Source of the DNA: Allobosea vaviloviae
Lineage (GTDB): Bacteria; Pseudomonadota; Alphaproteobacteria; Rhizobiales; Beijerinckiaceae
DNA: 64,000 nucleotides
NCBI RefSeq assembly: GCF_001298265.1
Contig: NZ_LGSZ01000054.1
Coordinates: 1-64,000, forward strand
Direction of reading: 5' to 3'
The position numbers and the translations under genes were made by a program. Shown here piece by piece: positions 43,052 to 51,806 of this stretch. The first letter of the stretch is position 1; the number at the start of each line of letters is the position of its first letter. The notes under the pieces are model-generated. The model was given only the letters and a program-made list of their open reading frames with translations, ran no database searches and was not told the origin of the DNA.

Positions 43052-43104
43052 ATTCGGCTGATCGCAGTATACCGCGATCACCGGATGAGGGGCGGCGAAG
43101 AGGG

Positions 43105-43131
43105 CGGCCGGTGCATTGCACCGGCCGTTTT
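43105..43131 (+). terminator. Rho-independent terminator after the PepSY gene
   Basis: CGGCCGGTGC and GCACCGGCCG (11-bp stem possible, 1- to 3-base loop) followed by TTTTCGCG. It is a clear intrinsic terminator and has a close counterpart at 44136. Confidence 0.8.
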
Positions 43132-43145
43132 CGCGTCAAGCCCTA

Positions 43146-43163
43146 TTCCGACGATTTCGTATA
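43146..43163 (+). promoter_or_regulatory. 18-bp conserved upstream element, copy 1
   Basis: TTCCGACGATTTCGTATA, matched in 16 of 18 bases by 44181-44198. Each copy lies 15-17 bases after an intrinsic terminator and 67-143 bases before the next start codon. It is a candidate promoter or regulator binding site. Confidence 0.5.
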
Positions 43164-43306
43164 CGGCACGACATCTCCCTGCGATGCGCGACACGCCAGC
43201 TTGGAATCGTCGATCGCGATGCGATCGACAGTCCTTCAGCGGCAGCCGCCCCCCGGCAAGCGACCGCTCTTCCGATTCCGATCTGAAATTCGCAAGGAGC
43301 GAGACG

Positions 43307-44095
43307 ATGCCCCCCATTCAAGATGACCGTTCGCATGAACTGCTGAACAAGGTGCCCGAGATCACCGCGTATTTCTGGATCATCAAGATTTTGGCGACGA
43401 CCGTGGGCGAGACTGCGGCCGACCTTCTCGCAACCAAACTGGGACTGGGTCTCACCATCACGTCCTATGTGATGGCGGGTCTGTTCCTCGCCGCCCTGGC
43501 GTTTCAGTTGAAGGCGAGGCGCTACATTCCATCGCTCTACTGGCTCGTCGTCGTGCTGATCAGCGTCGTCGGGACGCTCGTCTCCGACAATCTCGTCGAT
43601 GGCTTGGGCATCGCCCTTCCGGTCACGTCGGTCGCCTTCGGCCTCATCCTCGCCGGCGTGTTCGTCGCTTGGCAGCGCAGCGAGCGGACCCTCTCGGTGC
43701 ATTCCATTCGGACGACCAGGCGGGAGCTGTTCTACTGGGCCGCCATCCTCTTCACCTTCGCGATGGGCACCTCGGTCGGGGACCTTATGGCTGAAGCAAT
43801 GGGCTTGGGATACGGCACGGCCGCGTTGGTCTTTGCGGCATTGATCGGCTGCGTCGCACTGCTGCACTACCGCTTCAAGATGAACGGCATCCTGTCGTTC
43901 TGGCTCGCCTACATTCTGACCCGTCCTCTCGGCGCATCGACGGGTGATCTGCTGGCCAAGCCGGTCAGCGCAGGTGGCCTTGGACTGGGCACCGTCGGCA
44001 CGAGTCTGCTCTTCCTGGCCGTGATTGTCGGCGTCGTGGCCTATCTCAGCTACAGCAACACGGACCGCATCGAGACTGCCGCCTCGGAGGCGTGA
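43307..44095 (+). CDS. COG4705-type polytopic membrane protein
   Basis: A 262-residue integral membrane protein with about eight hydrophobic helices arranged as internal repeats: ATTVGETAADLLATKLGLGL, SVVGTLVSDNLVDGLG, AMGTSVGDLMAEAMGLGYGT and LTRPLGASTGDLLAKP. Each repeat has a (G/S)xxxxD core; these Asp residues inside helices suggest ion or metal handling. I recognise it as the uncharacterised COG4705 family. AAGGAG lies 7 bases before the ATG. It sits between two PepSY genes. Confidence 0.7.
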   Translation: MPPIQDDRSHELLNKVPEITAYFWIIKILATTVGETAADLLATKLGLGLTITSYVMAGLFLAALAFQLKARRYIPSLYWLVVVLISVVGTLVSDNLVDGLGIALPVTSVAFGLILAGVFVAWQRSERTLSVHSIRTTRRELFYWAAILFTFAMGTSVGDLMAEAMGLGYGTAALVFAALIGCVALLHYRFKMNGILSFWLAYILTRPLGASTGDLLAKPVSAGGLGLGTVGTSLLFLAVIVGVVAYLSYSNTDRIETAASEA

Positions 44096-44135
44096 TCTGC
44101 GGGCCTGGTCCGTCTGGGCCGTAAAATAATGCGTT

Positions 44136-44164
44136 CGGCCGGCGGGAATCCCGCCGGCCGTTTT
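44136..44164 (+). terminator. Rho-independent terminator after the COG4705 gene
   Basis: CGGCCGGCGGG and CCCGCCGGCCG form a perfect 11-bp stem with an AAT loop, followed by TTTT. Confidence 0.8.
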
Positions 44165-44180
44165 CGTGTCCCGGCCTGCT

Positions 44181-44198
44181 TTCCGACAAATTCGTATA
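44181..44198 (+). promoter_or_regulatory. 18-bp conserved upstream element, copy 2
   Basis: TTCCGACAAATTCGTATA, the second copy of the element at 43146-43163, differing at two positions. It lies 67 bases upstream of the second PepSY gene. Confidence 0.5.
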
Positions 44199-44265
44199 GG
44201 TCGCGCCACCTCGCCCCACAGCGCCATGAGCGACATTGGCCTCAGTCACCCGATGGGAGCTCGCC

Positions 44266-44559
44266 ATGTCGAGACATCAAGGAGCCGAACGCAATCATTG
44301 TTCGGCGCGACTATCGCCGGCGTTGCGCGCGGGCGCCATGACGCCGCGCCTCACGCTCGGCGGCGCCGTCGCTCTGGCGGAGCAGGCGGTGGGCGGCCGT
44401 GCGATCCGGGTTCGCGGTGTCACCCACCGGGGCGCCGCCACGCTCGTGATCGATATCCGATCGCGGCACGGCACGAGCGCGCTCCATGTCGATCTGGCTA
44501 CCCAAACCATCACGGTCGAGCGGCCGGTGCCCGTGATGCATCCAGTCGGCCGGGAGTAA
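44266..44559 (+). CDS. PepSY-like small protein
   Basis: A 97-residue protein whose C-terminal 60 residues (LTLGGAVALAEQAVGGRAIR, then LVIDIRSRHGTSALHVDLAT) align with the PepSY protein at 42698; AEQAVGG is identical in both. The N-terminal 30 residues do not form a clear signal peptide, so a start error or cytoplasmic location is possible. The ATG at 44266 has GGGAG 8 bases upstream. It precedes the ABC transporter by 5 bases and is likely in the same operon. Confidence 0.65.
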   Translation: MSRHQGAERNHCSARLSPALRAGAMTPRLTLGGAVALAEQAVGGRAIRVRGVTHRGAATLVIDIRSRHGTSALHVDLATQTITVERPVPVMHPVGRE

Positions 44560-44564
44560 TCGCG

Positions 44565-45491
44565 ATGGAGAACACGATGTCGATCACCATCAAGCATCTC
44601 AAATTGACGCTCGGTTCGACCGAGATCCTGCATGACGTCTCGATCTCCGTGAAGGCCGGCGAGATCTACGGCCTTCTGGGTCCAAATGGCGCCGGGAAAA
44701 CGACGTCCATCGCTGCGGCTTTGGGTCTGATGCCTGCCACAAGCGGGCTCATCCGCATTCTCGGACATGATCCGGCCAAGGAGGGTGTCGAGCTCCGGCG
44801 ACGCGTCGGCGTCCTGCCCGATCCCAACGGCTTCTACGACTGGATGACGGCATCGAACTATCTGTCGTTCTACGCAGGCCTCTATGGCGCGCGCCTTTCC
44901 CTGTCCGAGGTCCAGAAGCGCCTGGCGCAGGTGGGACTTGAGCCCAAGCTCGGCCAGCCGATCAGGCATTTCTCGCGCGGGATGCGGCAGCGGCTTGGGC
45001 TGGCCCGCGCGCTGATCGCTGATCCGGAGGTCCTCGTTCTCGACGAGCCGACCAACGGCCTCGATCCCCGTGGCCGTCGCGAAATCCACGATATCCTCAT
45101 CGGGCTGGCGCGCGACCGCGGCGTCAGCATCCTGCTCTGCACGCATCTCCTCGACGACGTCGAACGTTTGTGTTCCCGCGTCGGCATCATCGTCGCGGGC
45201 CGCACCGTCGCCGAGGGCGCGATCGCGGAGTTGGTCAGGACGCGGCGCGGTCATCGCCATTTCCGCCTGCGTCTCGACGGCGTCTCGCCCAAGGCCGGCA
45301 ACCGCGAGGGCCACGTCATGGTGCTCGCGCAGGAGGGCGATTGGACGATCGTCGCCGTCGACCCGTCCGTTCCTCCCGAGGCGGCCTGGAGCGAGATTCT
45401 CGCCGCCGGATGGCGCGTGACCGAGATCGCGCGCGAAGGCGGCGGCCTCGAGGATCTCTATCTCGATCTGACCGACAGGAGGGCGGCATGA
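44565..45491 (+). CDS. ABC transporter ATP-binding protein
   Basis: A 308-residue ATPase with Walker A GLLGPNGAGKTTSIAAALGL, signature FSRGMRQRLGLARAL, Walker B VLVLDEPTNGLDP and H-loop LLCTHLLDDV. The C-terminal 80 residues form an extra domain typical of ABC-2 exporters. It pairs with the permease gene at 45488 (ATGA overlap). The substrate cannot be read; the NosF/GldA-like type and the context suggest export or membrane assembly. Confidence 0.85.
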   Translation: MENTMSITIKHLKLTLGSTEILHDVSISVKAGEIYGLLGPNGAGKTTSIAAALGLMPATSGLIRILGHDPAKEGVELRRRVGVLPDPNGFYDWMTASNYLSFYAGLYGARLSLSEVQKRLAQVGLEPKLGQPIRHFSRGMRQRLGLARALIADPEVLVLDEPTNGLDPRGRREIHDILIGLARDRGVSILLCTHLLDDVERLCSRVGIIVAGRTVAEGAIAELVRTRRGHRHFRLRLDGVSPKAGNREGHVMVLAQEGDWTIVAVDPSVPPEAAWSEILAAGWRVTEIAREGGGLEDLYLDLTDRRAA

Positions 45492-46303
45492 CCGTTCACG
45501 CGACCATCAAGGCGGCGAGCGAAAGCCCGCCCTTTCGCTCGCCCGGGAATTTGAACGCCATCGGTCTGATCGCTCGCAAGGAGGCTGGCGAGATCATAGT
45601 CAGCCCTCGCGGACGGGGCTGGCTCCTCGCCATGGTCGGCGCTCTGTCGGGCTTCTCGCTGCTGCTCGTCGGCAGCACCGAACTCAGCCTGCTCGACAAT
45701 GCCCAGGTCGTCTACGACATGGCCGGCATCGTCATTGCGCTGGGCGCGTTGTTGGCGCTCGTCGTCGGTTCGGACGCCTTTGCGGGCGAACATGAGCGCG
45801 GAAGCCTGACGCCCCTGCTGCTGGCGCCGGTGTCCCGGCGCGGCATCCTCGCCGGCAAGATCGGCGGGCAGATGGTGGCTTGGGCCGTGATGTTCCTTCT
45901 TTCGCTGCCTTACCTTTGGGCTGTCGGCAGCACGGGACAGAATTTGGCGGGCTCGATCCTGGGCCTGGCGCTGTTTGGCACCCCCGTCGTGCTCACATTC
46001 GGCCTGTTCGCCATGGGGCTTGGCGCACGGCTCGGCAATGTGCGGACCACCATGATGACCATGCTCGTCGTTCTGCTGCTCGCCGCCAGCCCCCTGCTGA
46101 TCGGGCCGAGCCTGCGCCAGTCGACGCTCGGCCGCTGGTTCGACGCCGTCAACCCGTTCTCGCATGCGGTCAACGCGCTCGACGCCATGATCATCGACTC
46201 GCTCGGCGTCGCGGCGCAGTCGATCCACCTCGCTGCAATTGTCGCCTGGCTGATCTTCGCGCTCGCCTATGCCGTTCGCCAGACCAACCGTCTCGTTCGC
46301 TGA
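45488..46303 (+). CDS. ABC-2 type permease
   Basis: A 271-residue membrane protein with six predicted helices, for example GWLLAMVGALSGFSLLLVGS and AGIVIALGALLALVVGSDAF. AFAGEHERGSLTPLLLAPVS is the typical ABC-2/NosY cytosolic loop. It forms the membrane part of the exporter with the preceding ATPase. The next gene, a secreted anchored protein, is 11 bases away, completing a NosFYD-like three-gene arrangement. Confidence 0.8.
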   Translation: MTVHATIKAASESPPFRSPGNLNAIGLIARKEAGEIIVSPRGRGWLLAMVGALSGFSLLLVGSTELSLLDNAQVVYDMAGIVIALGALLALVVGSDAFAGEHERGSLTPLLLAPVSRRGILAGKIGGQMVAWAVMFLLSLPYLWAVGSTGQNLAGSILGLALFGTPVVLTFGLFAMGLGARLGNVRTTMMTMLVVLLLAASPLLIGPSLRQSTLGRWFDAVNPFSHAVNALDAMIIDSLGVAAQSIHLAAIVAWLIFALAYAVRQTNRLVR

Positions 46304-46314
46304 AGGAGGTTCCA

Positions 46315-46866
46315 ATGCGTAAAAATGAAAAGGCGTCCATCGCCATGGCCGCAGGGCTTTTGCTGGCCGCGACAAGCGCACCGCCCGCCTCGGCTGACGC
46401 TGGTCCTATCAGCATCGGTATTTCGCCGGCGACAACCAACGCCGCATCGCCCCAGATGGGCGACCGGCTCGCATTCAATACGGTCATCCGCAACACAGGC
46501 GACAAGCCCATAGATGGTCTGATCGCCTGGGTCAGCCTCGTCCAGATCGACCAAGGCAAGGAGCAGCCGATCGATCTGGAGGACTGGTCGGCGCACAAGG
46601 CGATCAGCCGAGCGTCGCTGAAGCCTGGCGAGACGATCAGCACGCAATGGCCGATGCGCCTCATCCAGGCGGGTCACTACCGCGTCGTCATCAGCGCGGT
46701 CAGTCGCGAGGGATCGTCGCTGACGCCGAGCCCGTTCGCCGATTTTGTCGTTCGCTCCAAGCCGGTTGTGGAATCGTCTCGTGTTCTGCCGGTGGCGCTC
46801 GGCCTGCCCTTGCTGATCGGCATGAGCTTCATCGGCTGGCGCAGACGGGGCCGGGATACCGGATAA
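46315..46866 (+). CDS. Secreted, C-terminally anchored beta-sandwich protein
   Basis: A 183-residue protein with a signal peptide (SIAMAAGLLLAATSAPPASA), an immunoglobulin-like domain (GDRLAFNTVIRNTGDKPIDG, then LKPGETISTQWPMRLIQAGH) and a C-terminal membrane helix (VLPVALGLPLLIGMSFIGWR) followed by RRRGRD. It resembles CARDB/NEW1-type periplasmic domains that work with ABC-2 transporters. A GAAGGAGG site precedes the ATG. Confidence 0.65.
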   Translation: MRKNEKASIAMAAGLLLAATSAPPASADAGPISIGISPATTNAASPQMGDRLAFNTVIRNTGDKPIDGLIAWVSLVQIDQGKEQPIDLEDWSAHKAISRASLKPGETISTQWPMRLIQAGHYRVVISAVSREGSSLTPSPFADFVVRSKPVVESSRVLPVALGLPLLIGMSFIGWRRRGRDTG

Positions 46867-46920
46867 TTTTCGCTGCTGGCATTTTTTCTTCTACGCGTCG
46901 TGCAGGCGAAACAGATTTCA

Positions 46921-47556
46921 ATGTCACAGAATCCGGTGACCGTGCAGAATCGAGACAATCTGATGGACCATCAAGCTATGAACCACGCTGCTTTGAGCAG
47001 GCGTTCCATGGTGACGAAGATCATGCATGCCTTGCTGCTGATCACGGTCGTACACCAGCTCGCCGTCAGCCTGCTTATGGAAGGACCGCGTCCCGGTCGG
47101 TCCGCCGACATATTTTTCACGCTGCACGAATATGGCGGCTACGCCGCCTTTGTCGTTCTCTGTGTATTCTGGATATGGTCGATAGTGCGGCGCGGAGAAA
47201 CGAAGTTGGGTGCGTTGTTCCCGTGGTTCTCCGGCGACCGGATCAAGGCTGTCGTAGCCGATCTTCGACTCCACGCCACCGAACTTCGGCGTCGGCGCTT
47301 GCCCGCAGCGGATGATCGACCGCTTGCCAGCGCGATCCACGGACTGGGATTATTGACTGTCACGCTGATGGCCTTGACGGGCGTTCTGCCGGCAGTTGGT
47401 TTGGTTTCGCCGGGATCCGGTCAATTGCTGATCTCGACGCACAAACTGTTCGCGAACCTGATGTGGGCCTACCTCATAGCCCATGCCGGATTGGCGGTTG
47501 TGCATGAAGTGATCGGCGAGCGGGTTCTTCCAAAAATGTTCAGCAAGAATGGCTGA
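46921..47556 (+). CDS. Cytochrome b561-type membrane protein
   Basis: A 211-residue four-helix membrane protein. Histidines suited to haem ligation are in KIMHALLLITVVHQLAVSLL, FTLHEYGGYAAFVVLC, SAIHGLGLLTVTLMALTG and HKLFANLMWAYLIAHAGLAV with VVHEV. This is the prokaryotic cytochrome b561/Ni-hydrogenase b-type layout. It would pass electrons in the membrane, perhaps to periplasmic redox partners encoded nearby. The start (ATG 46921) is uncertain; an ATG at 46963 is also possible. Confidence 0.7.
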   Translation: MSQNPVTVQNRDNLMDHQAMNHAALSRRSMVTKIMHALLLITVVHQLAVSLLMEGPRPGRSADIFFTLHEYGGYAAFVVLCVFWIWSIVRRGETKLGALFPWFSGDRIKAVVADLRLHATELRRRRLPAADDRPLASAIHGLGLLTVTLMALTGVLPAVGLVSPGSGQLLISTHKLFANLMWAYLIAHAGLAVVHEVIGERVLPKMFSKNG

Positions 47557-47595
47557 GCATGGTTTGACCAGCTCGCCAAACGGATCATCGCTATC

Positions 47596-48273
47596 ATGAA
47601 GATTCTCGTCATCGAAGACGACAAGACGACGGCGGCCTATATCCAGAAGGGCATGGCCGAGCTCGGGCATGTGATCGACATCGCCGAGACCGGCCGCAAC
47701 GGCTTGTTCCTGGCCGCCGGTGAGCCCTATGACGTCATGATCATCGACCGGATGCTGCCCGGACTCGATGGCCTTGGGATCGTCAAGACGATCCGGGCGG
47801 CGGGCGTGCGAACGCCGGTCCTGTTCCTCACGGCGCTTTCAGGCATAGATGACCGTGTCGATGGCTTTCAGGCCGGCGGTGACGACTACCTCGTCAAGCC
47901 CTTCGCGTTCGCCGAGCTGGTCGCCCGTATCAATGCGCTGGCGCGCCGCCCTCCGATCAACGACGTGCAGACGGTTTTGAGAGTTGCCGATCTTGAAATG
48001 GATCTGTTGAAGCGGCGGGTTTCTCGCGCAGGCAAGGACATCGATCTGCAGCCCCGCGAGTTCCGGCTGCTCGAATTTCTGATGCAGAACGCAGGTCGTC
48101 TCGTGACCAGAACCATGCTGCTCGAGCACGTCTGGGAGTATCATTTCGACCCGCGAACCAACATTGTCGAGACGCATGTCAGCCGGCTGCGATCGAAGGT
48201 CGATCGTGATTTCGACAAGGAGCTGATCGAAACCGTCCGTGGCTCGGGATACATGATCCGTGACCCTGCCTAG
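47596..48273 (+). CDS. OmpR-family response regulator
   Basis: A 225-residue regulator with acidic pocket D8-D9, phospho-acceptor D51 in VMIIDRMLPGLDG, the K of DDYLVKPF, and a C-terminal winged helix (LQPREFRLLEFLMQNAGRLV, then DPRTNIVETHVSRLRSKVDR). It forms a two-component system with the kinase gene that overlaps it by 14 bases. It likely controls envelope genes in this cargo, but no binding site is proven. Confidence 0.9.
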   Translation: MKILVIEDDKTTAAYIQKGMAELGHVIDIAETGRNGLFLAAGEPYDVMIIDRMLPGLDGLGIVKTIRAAGVRTPVLFLTALSGIDDRVDGFQAGGDDYLVKPFAFAELVARINALARRPPINDVQTVLRVADLEMDLLKRRVSRAGKDIDLQPREFRLLEFLMQNAGRLVTRTMLLEHVWEYHFDPRTNIVETHVSRLRSKVDRDFDKELIETVRGSGYMIRDPA

Positions 48274-49633
48274 ACTTTTGCGAACGACGAGTTTTCGTTT
48301 CGCCGTTCTCTATGCGCTCGTTTTCACGATATCGGTCGCCGCACTCGGCGCGATCGTCTACGTGACTGTTCGGACAGCTCTCGAAGAGCAGATGGCGCTG
48401 CGGATCGAGGGAGAGATCGAGACCCTTGCACAGGAATACCGTACGCAGGGTCTGGAGCATCTGGTCGCTGCGGTTTCGGCTCGCTTGGGCGCTCGTGAGC
48501 GCGACGCGCTCGAATACATGCTGGTCTTGCAGGACAGGACTCTCGTCACGAGGCGGAAGCTGCCTCTGCCGACCACTGACGGCTGGTCGATCGTCACGCC
48601 GGCTACTGAGGGTCGAACCAGCGACGAGGAGGCCTCACCCTTATATCTTCGGACCGTTACCCTGGAGGGTGGTGTCCGTCTCGCCGTCGCCAACGATCTG
48701 GACTGGATCGACGACGTTCAGGAAGCGATCCTCTCGACCTTCGCCTGGGCGCTCGGCGCGACGCTTGTCCTGGCCCTGGCAAGCGGGATCTGGCTCAGCG
48801 CGCGCTTCCTGCGCGGTCTTGATGGAATGACCAGGACGGCCGCGGCCATCGTCGCCGGCGATTTGCAGAGCCGCGTGCTGATCTCCAGCCGCAATGATGA
48901 TTTCGACCAACTCGGCCGCGCCTTCAACAGCATGCTCGACCGGCTCGCCGTGCTCATGGACAGCCTGAAGCAGGTCTCGAACGACATCGCCCACGACCTG
49001 CGCACGCCGATGTCCCGCCTGAAGCAGAACCTCGACGAGACAGCGCGCGGCGCGGCGACGATCGACGACATGCGCTCCGGCATTCTGAACGCCACACTGC
49101 AGGTGGACGAAATCCTGTCCACCTTCTCCGCGCTGCTTCGGATCGCCCAGATCGAGGCCGGCACGAGGAGGGCGGCTTTTTCTCCCGTTGACCTGTCCGA
49201 ATTGACCACATTGCTTGCAGGCGACTACGGGGCCGTCGCCGATGATCGCAGTCAAACGATCGCGACGGAAATCGAGCCCTTGGTCTGGGTCGAGGGCGAC
49301 CGTGACCTGCTCACGCAATTGATCGTCAATCTCGTCGAGAACGCCATTCGCCATACGCCGGATGGCTCTCGAATCGTGGTTGGGCTGGCCAAACGCCAGG
49401 ACGACGTCACGCTGACAGTCGCCGACAACGGCCCGGGGGTGCCCGACGCGGAGCGCGAGCGGATCTTCCGGCGGTTCTATCGCCTTGAGCAGAGCCGCAC
49501 CACCACCGGCAGCGGCCTTGGATTGAGCCTCGTCGCCGCCATTGCCGAACTCCACGGCGCCAGCGTGACCGCGCACGACAATGGACCAGGGCTCCGGATC
49601 GAAATCGCATTCCCGCTGAAAGCCGAAGCATGA
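48260..49633 (+). CDS. Sensor histidine kinase
   Basis: A 457-residue membrane kinase: TM1 at about residues 10-35 (FAVLYALVFTISVAALGAIV), a periplasmic sensor region, TM2 at about 160-185, HAMP, the H-box SNDIAHDLRTPMSRLKQNLD, the N-box NLVENAIRHTPDGS, and GPGVPDAERE plus GSGLGLSLVAA in the ATPase domain. The start is a GTG inside the regulator gene. The stop overlaps the DedA-PAP2 gene by ATGA. Confidence 0.9.
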   Translation: MTLPRLLRTTSFRFAVLYALVFTISVAALGAIVYVTVRTALEEQMALRIEGEIETLAQEYRTQGLEHLVAAVSARLGARERDALEYMLVLQDRTLVTRRKLPLPTTDGWSIVTPATEGRTSDEEASPLYLRTVTLEGGVRLAVANDLDWIDDVQEAILSTFAWALGATLVLALASGIWLSARFLRGLDGMTRTAAAIVAGDLQSRVLISSRNDDFDQLGRAFNSMLDRLAVLMDSLKQVSNDIAHDLRTPMSRLKQNLDETARGAATIDDMRSGILNATLQVDEILSTFSALLRIAQIEAGTRRAAFSPVDLSELTTLLAGDYGAVADDRSQTIATEIEPLVWVEGDRDLLTQLIVNLVENAIRHTPDGSRIVVGLAKRQDDVTLTVADNGPGVPDAERERIFRRFYRLEQSRTTTGSGLGLSLVAAIAELHGASVTAHDNGPGLRIEIAFPLKAEA

Positions 49634-51633
49634 GCACGTTTGTCGATAGTTACGTCCAGCCTCTGCTCGCATTCGCTGGCCAGAACGTATGGCTTGTCGC
49701 CTTCATCGTGTTCGTCGCGGCGTTGTCGGAAGCGATCGTGTTGATCGGCGCGATCATTCCCGGGACAGCCATCATCCTGGCCGCGGCGGCGATCATTGGT
49801 GCTAGCCACCTTTCTGTCTGGCCGGTTCTGATCGCGGCCATTGCCGGGGCGATCGTTGGTGACGGCATCTCCTTTTGGATGGGGCACCACTACAAGCACC
49901 AGATCGTGCGGATTTGGCCTTTCAGCCGCTATCCGGGACTTCTGGCAAAGGGGGATGCCTATTTTGATAGTCACGGCGGCAAGAGCGTCTTCATCGCGCG
50001 ATTCCTGCCGGGTGTCCGGGCCGTCCTACCGATCTCGGCAGGGATGGCTGGAATGACCGTGGGCCGCTTCTACGCCGCTAATGTCTCGTCGGCATTCGTC
50101 TGGGCTCCCGTTCACGTCCTCCCGGCGACGGCGCTTGGAGCGTCGATGGCGATCCTTGGCGATGCCAGCAGCCGTCTGCTGCTTGTTCTGGTCGTCGTCG
50201 GCCTTGCCGTCGCGGGCGCGATCCTGTTGGCCTGGCTGGCCTGGTCGAGAGTTTTGCCTTTGCTCGGCGCTTGGCAGGAACGCCTGCTCGCTTGGGCCAG
50301 AGGCCGAAACGGCTGGTTCGCACACACCGTTCGACGCTTGCTGGACCCCGATATTCCTGACGACCGGACCGTGGCGTTGCTGGTTGCTGGATTTGCAGTC
50401 GCGCTGCTCGGCTTCGTCAATCTTGTCGAGGACGTCGTGGCTCGCGGCGAACTCGCCCGTGCCGATCTGGCCATCAGCAATCTCATCCAGAGCCTGCGCA
50501 TCGATGCCGGCGACCGGATTATGATCGTCGTGACGAGCTTCGGGGACGGGGTCGTGATCGCGGCGCTGGCGGTGGTCGCGTTGACCTGGCTGGCTTGGCG
50601 ACGCAGTTGGCGCCTGGCTGGCGGCCTGGCGATCCTGCTGATCGCGACCGCCGCCTTTGTGCCGCTCCTCAAGTCAACGATCCAGATCGCTCGGCCGTTG
50701 GCGATGTATAGCGGCGCCGAAGCCTATAGCTTCCCCAGCGGGCATGCGACCTTCGCTGCGACATTCTTCGGCTTTGTGGGCTGGCTGACACTGAGAGGCC
50801 TGCCGGGGCGATGGCGCTGGTTACCCATCGTCCTGGCTGCAGGCACTGTGGGCTTGATCGCAACATCGCGCATCTATCTGGCGGCACACTGGCCCTCCGA
50901 CGTACTCGCCGGCACGATCTTCGGACTCGGCACGACACTGATCATCGCTCTTGTCTTCCGAAAGGACGACCTGACGCAGGCGCGTCCCGCATGGCTCGGC
51001 CTGGCTTTGTGCGGCGCTTTCCTGATGGTCGGTTCGCTGCACGTTTATCGAACGCTTCCGGCAGCCGAACAACGGTATGTGCGCTCATTGCCGCAAGCCG
51101 CGGCGACCAAGGCGGAATGGGAAACATCGGCCTGGGCGACCCTACCGCAGCATCGCATCGACCTTGAGGGGGACACCAAGGAGCCGATCGTTCTGCAATG
51201 GGCCGGGTCGCCTGCCGCGCTGCAAAGTGCGTTGCAGAAAGAGGGTTGGTCAGTCCCCAAACCGTGGTCGATCAATGTCGTGCCGACGTTTCTGTCGCCT
51301 CGACCGGCGCTCGGCGAAATGCCGGTGCTGCCACGCCTCAGCAGTGGCCAATCGCCAGTCCTCACCCTGATGCAGATGTCCGCGGATGGAGCGACCCGTC
51401 GCGTGCTCAGCGCCTGGCTGACGCCGCTGACAATCTCCGACTTGAAAGCGTCGCCAGTACTGGCGGCCTCCATCGTGACCGAGACCCTGTCGCAGCCGCT
51501 GAACCTGCTGGCGCTGCCACGTTCTGTGTCGGCGCCACCCATCGGTGCGAACTTCTTTGACCGTCTCGGACAGACAATCGCGGTGCGAGAGCGAGCTGGA
51601 ACCGAACCCGTCGTTCTTGCCGTTGCCGATTGA
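49630..51633 (+). CDS. DedA - PAP2 phosphatase - LssY-like fusion membrane protein
   Basis: A 667-residue protein. Residues about 1-200 are a DedA/SNARE-associated domain (VLIGAIIPGTAIILAAAAII, then FIARFLPGVRAVLPISAGMA). Residues about 230-470 are a PAP2 acid phosphatase with its three motifs KSTIQIARP, PSGHAT and SRIYLAAHWPSD. The last 180 residues resemble the LssY C-terminal domain (WETSAWATLPQHRIDLEG). It would dephosphorylate a lipid phosphate such as undecaprenyl or phosphatidic species in the inner membrane. It is coupled to the preceding kinase by ATGA. Confidence 0.85.
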   Translation: MSTFVDSYVQPLLAFAGQNVWLVAFIVFVAALSEAIVLIGAIIPGTAIILAAAAIIGASHLSVWPVLIAAIAGAIVGDGISFWMGHHYKHQIVRIWPFSRYPGLLAKGDAYFDSHGGKSVFIARFLPGVRAVLPISAGMAGMTVGRFYAANVSSAFVWAPVHVLPATALGASMAILGDASSRLLLVLVVVGLAVAGAILLAWLAWSRVLPLLGAWQERLLAWARGRNGWFAHTVRRLLDPDIPDDRTVALLVAGFAVALLGFVNLVEDVVARGELARADLAISNLIQSLRIDAGDRIMIVVTSFGDGVVIAALAVVALTWLAWRRSWRLAGGLAILLIATAAFVPLLKSTIQIARPLAMYSGAEAYSFPSGHATFAATFFGFVGWLTLRGLPGRWRWLPIVLAAGTVGLIATSRIYLAAHWPSDVLAGTIFGLGTTLIIALVFRKDDLTQARPAWLGLALCGAFLMVGSLHVYRTLPAAEQRYVRSLPQAAATKAEWETSAWATLPQHRIDLEGDTKEPIVLQWAGSPAALQSALQKEGWSVPKPWSINVVPTFLSPRPALGEMPVLPRLSSGQSPVLTLMQMSADGATRRVLSAWLTPLTISDLKASPVLAASIVTETLSQPLNLLALPRSVSAPPIGANFFDRLGQTIAVRERAGTEPVVLAVAD

Positions 51634-51806
51634 GGCGTTTGCCGAATCGATGCTGGCCCGACGGGTCAGCCCGACCCGCTCGGTTGGAGAGACCGCGAGC
51701 TGCGTTGGGAATTTGTCATGAACTGGACAAGCCCGCCTCATCCCGGCGGGACTAGACCATTTCTCATGGCCGCGCTGGCGACCAGTCAACGCCACGGAGA
51801 TCCATC

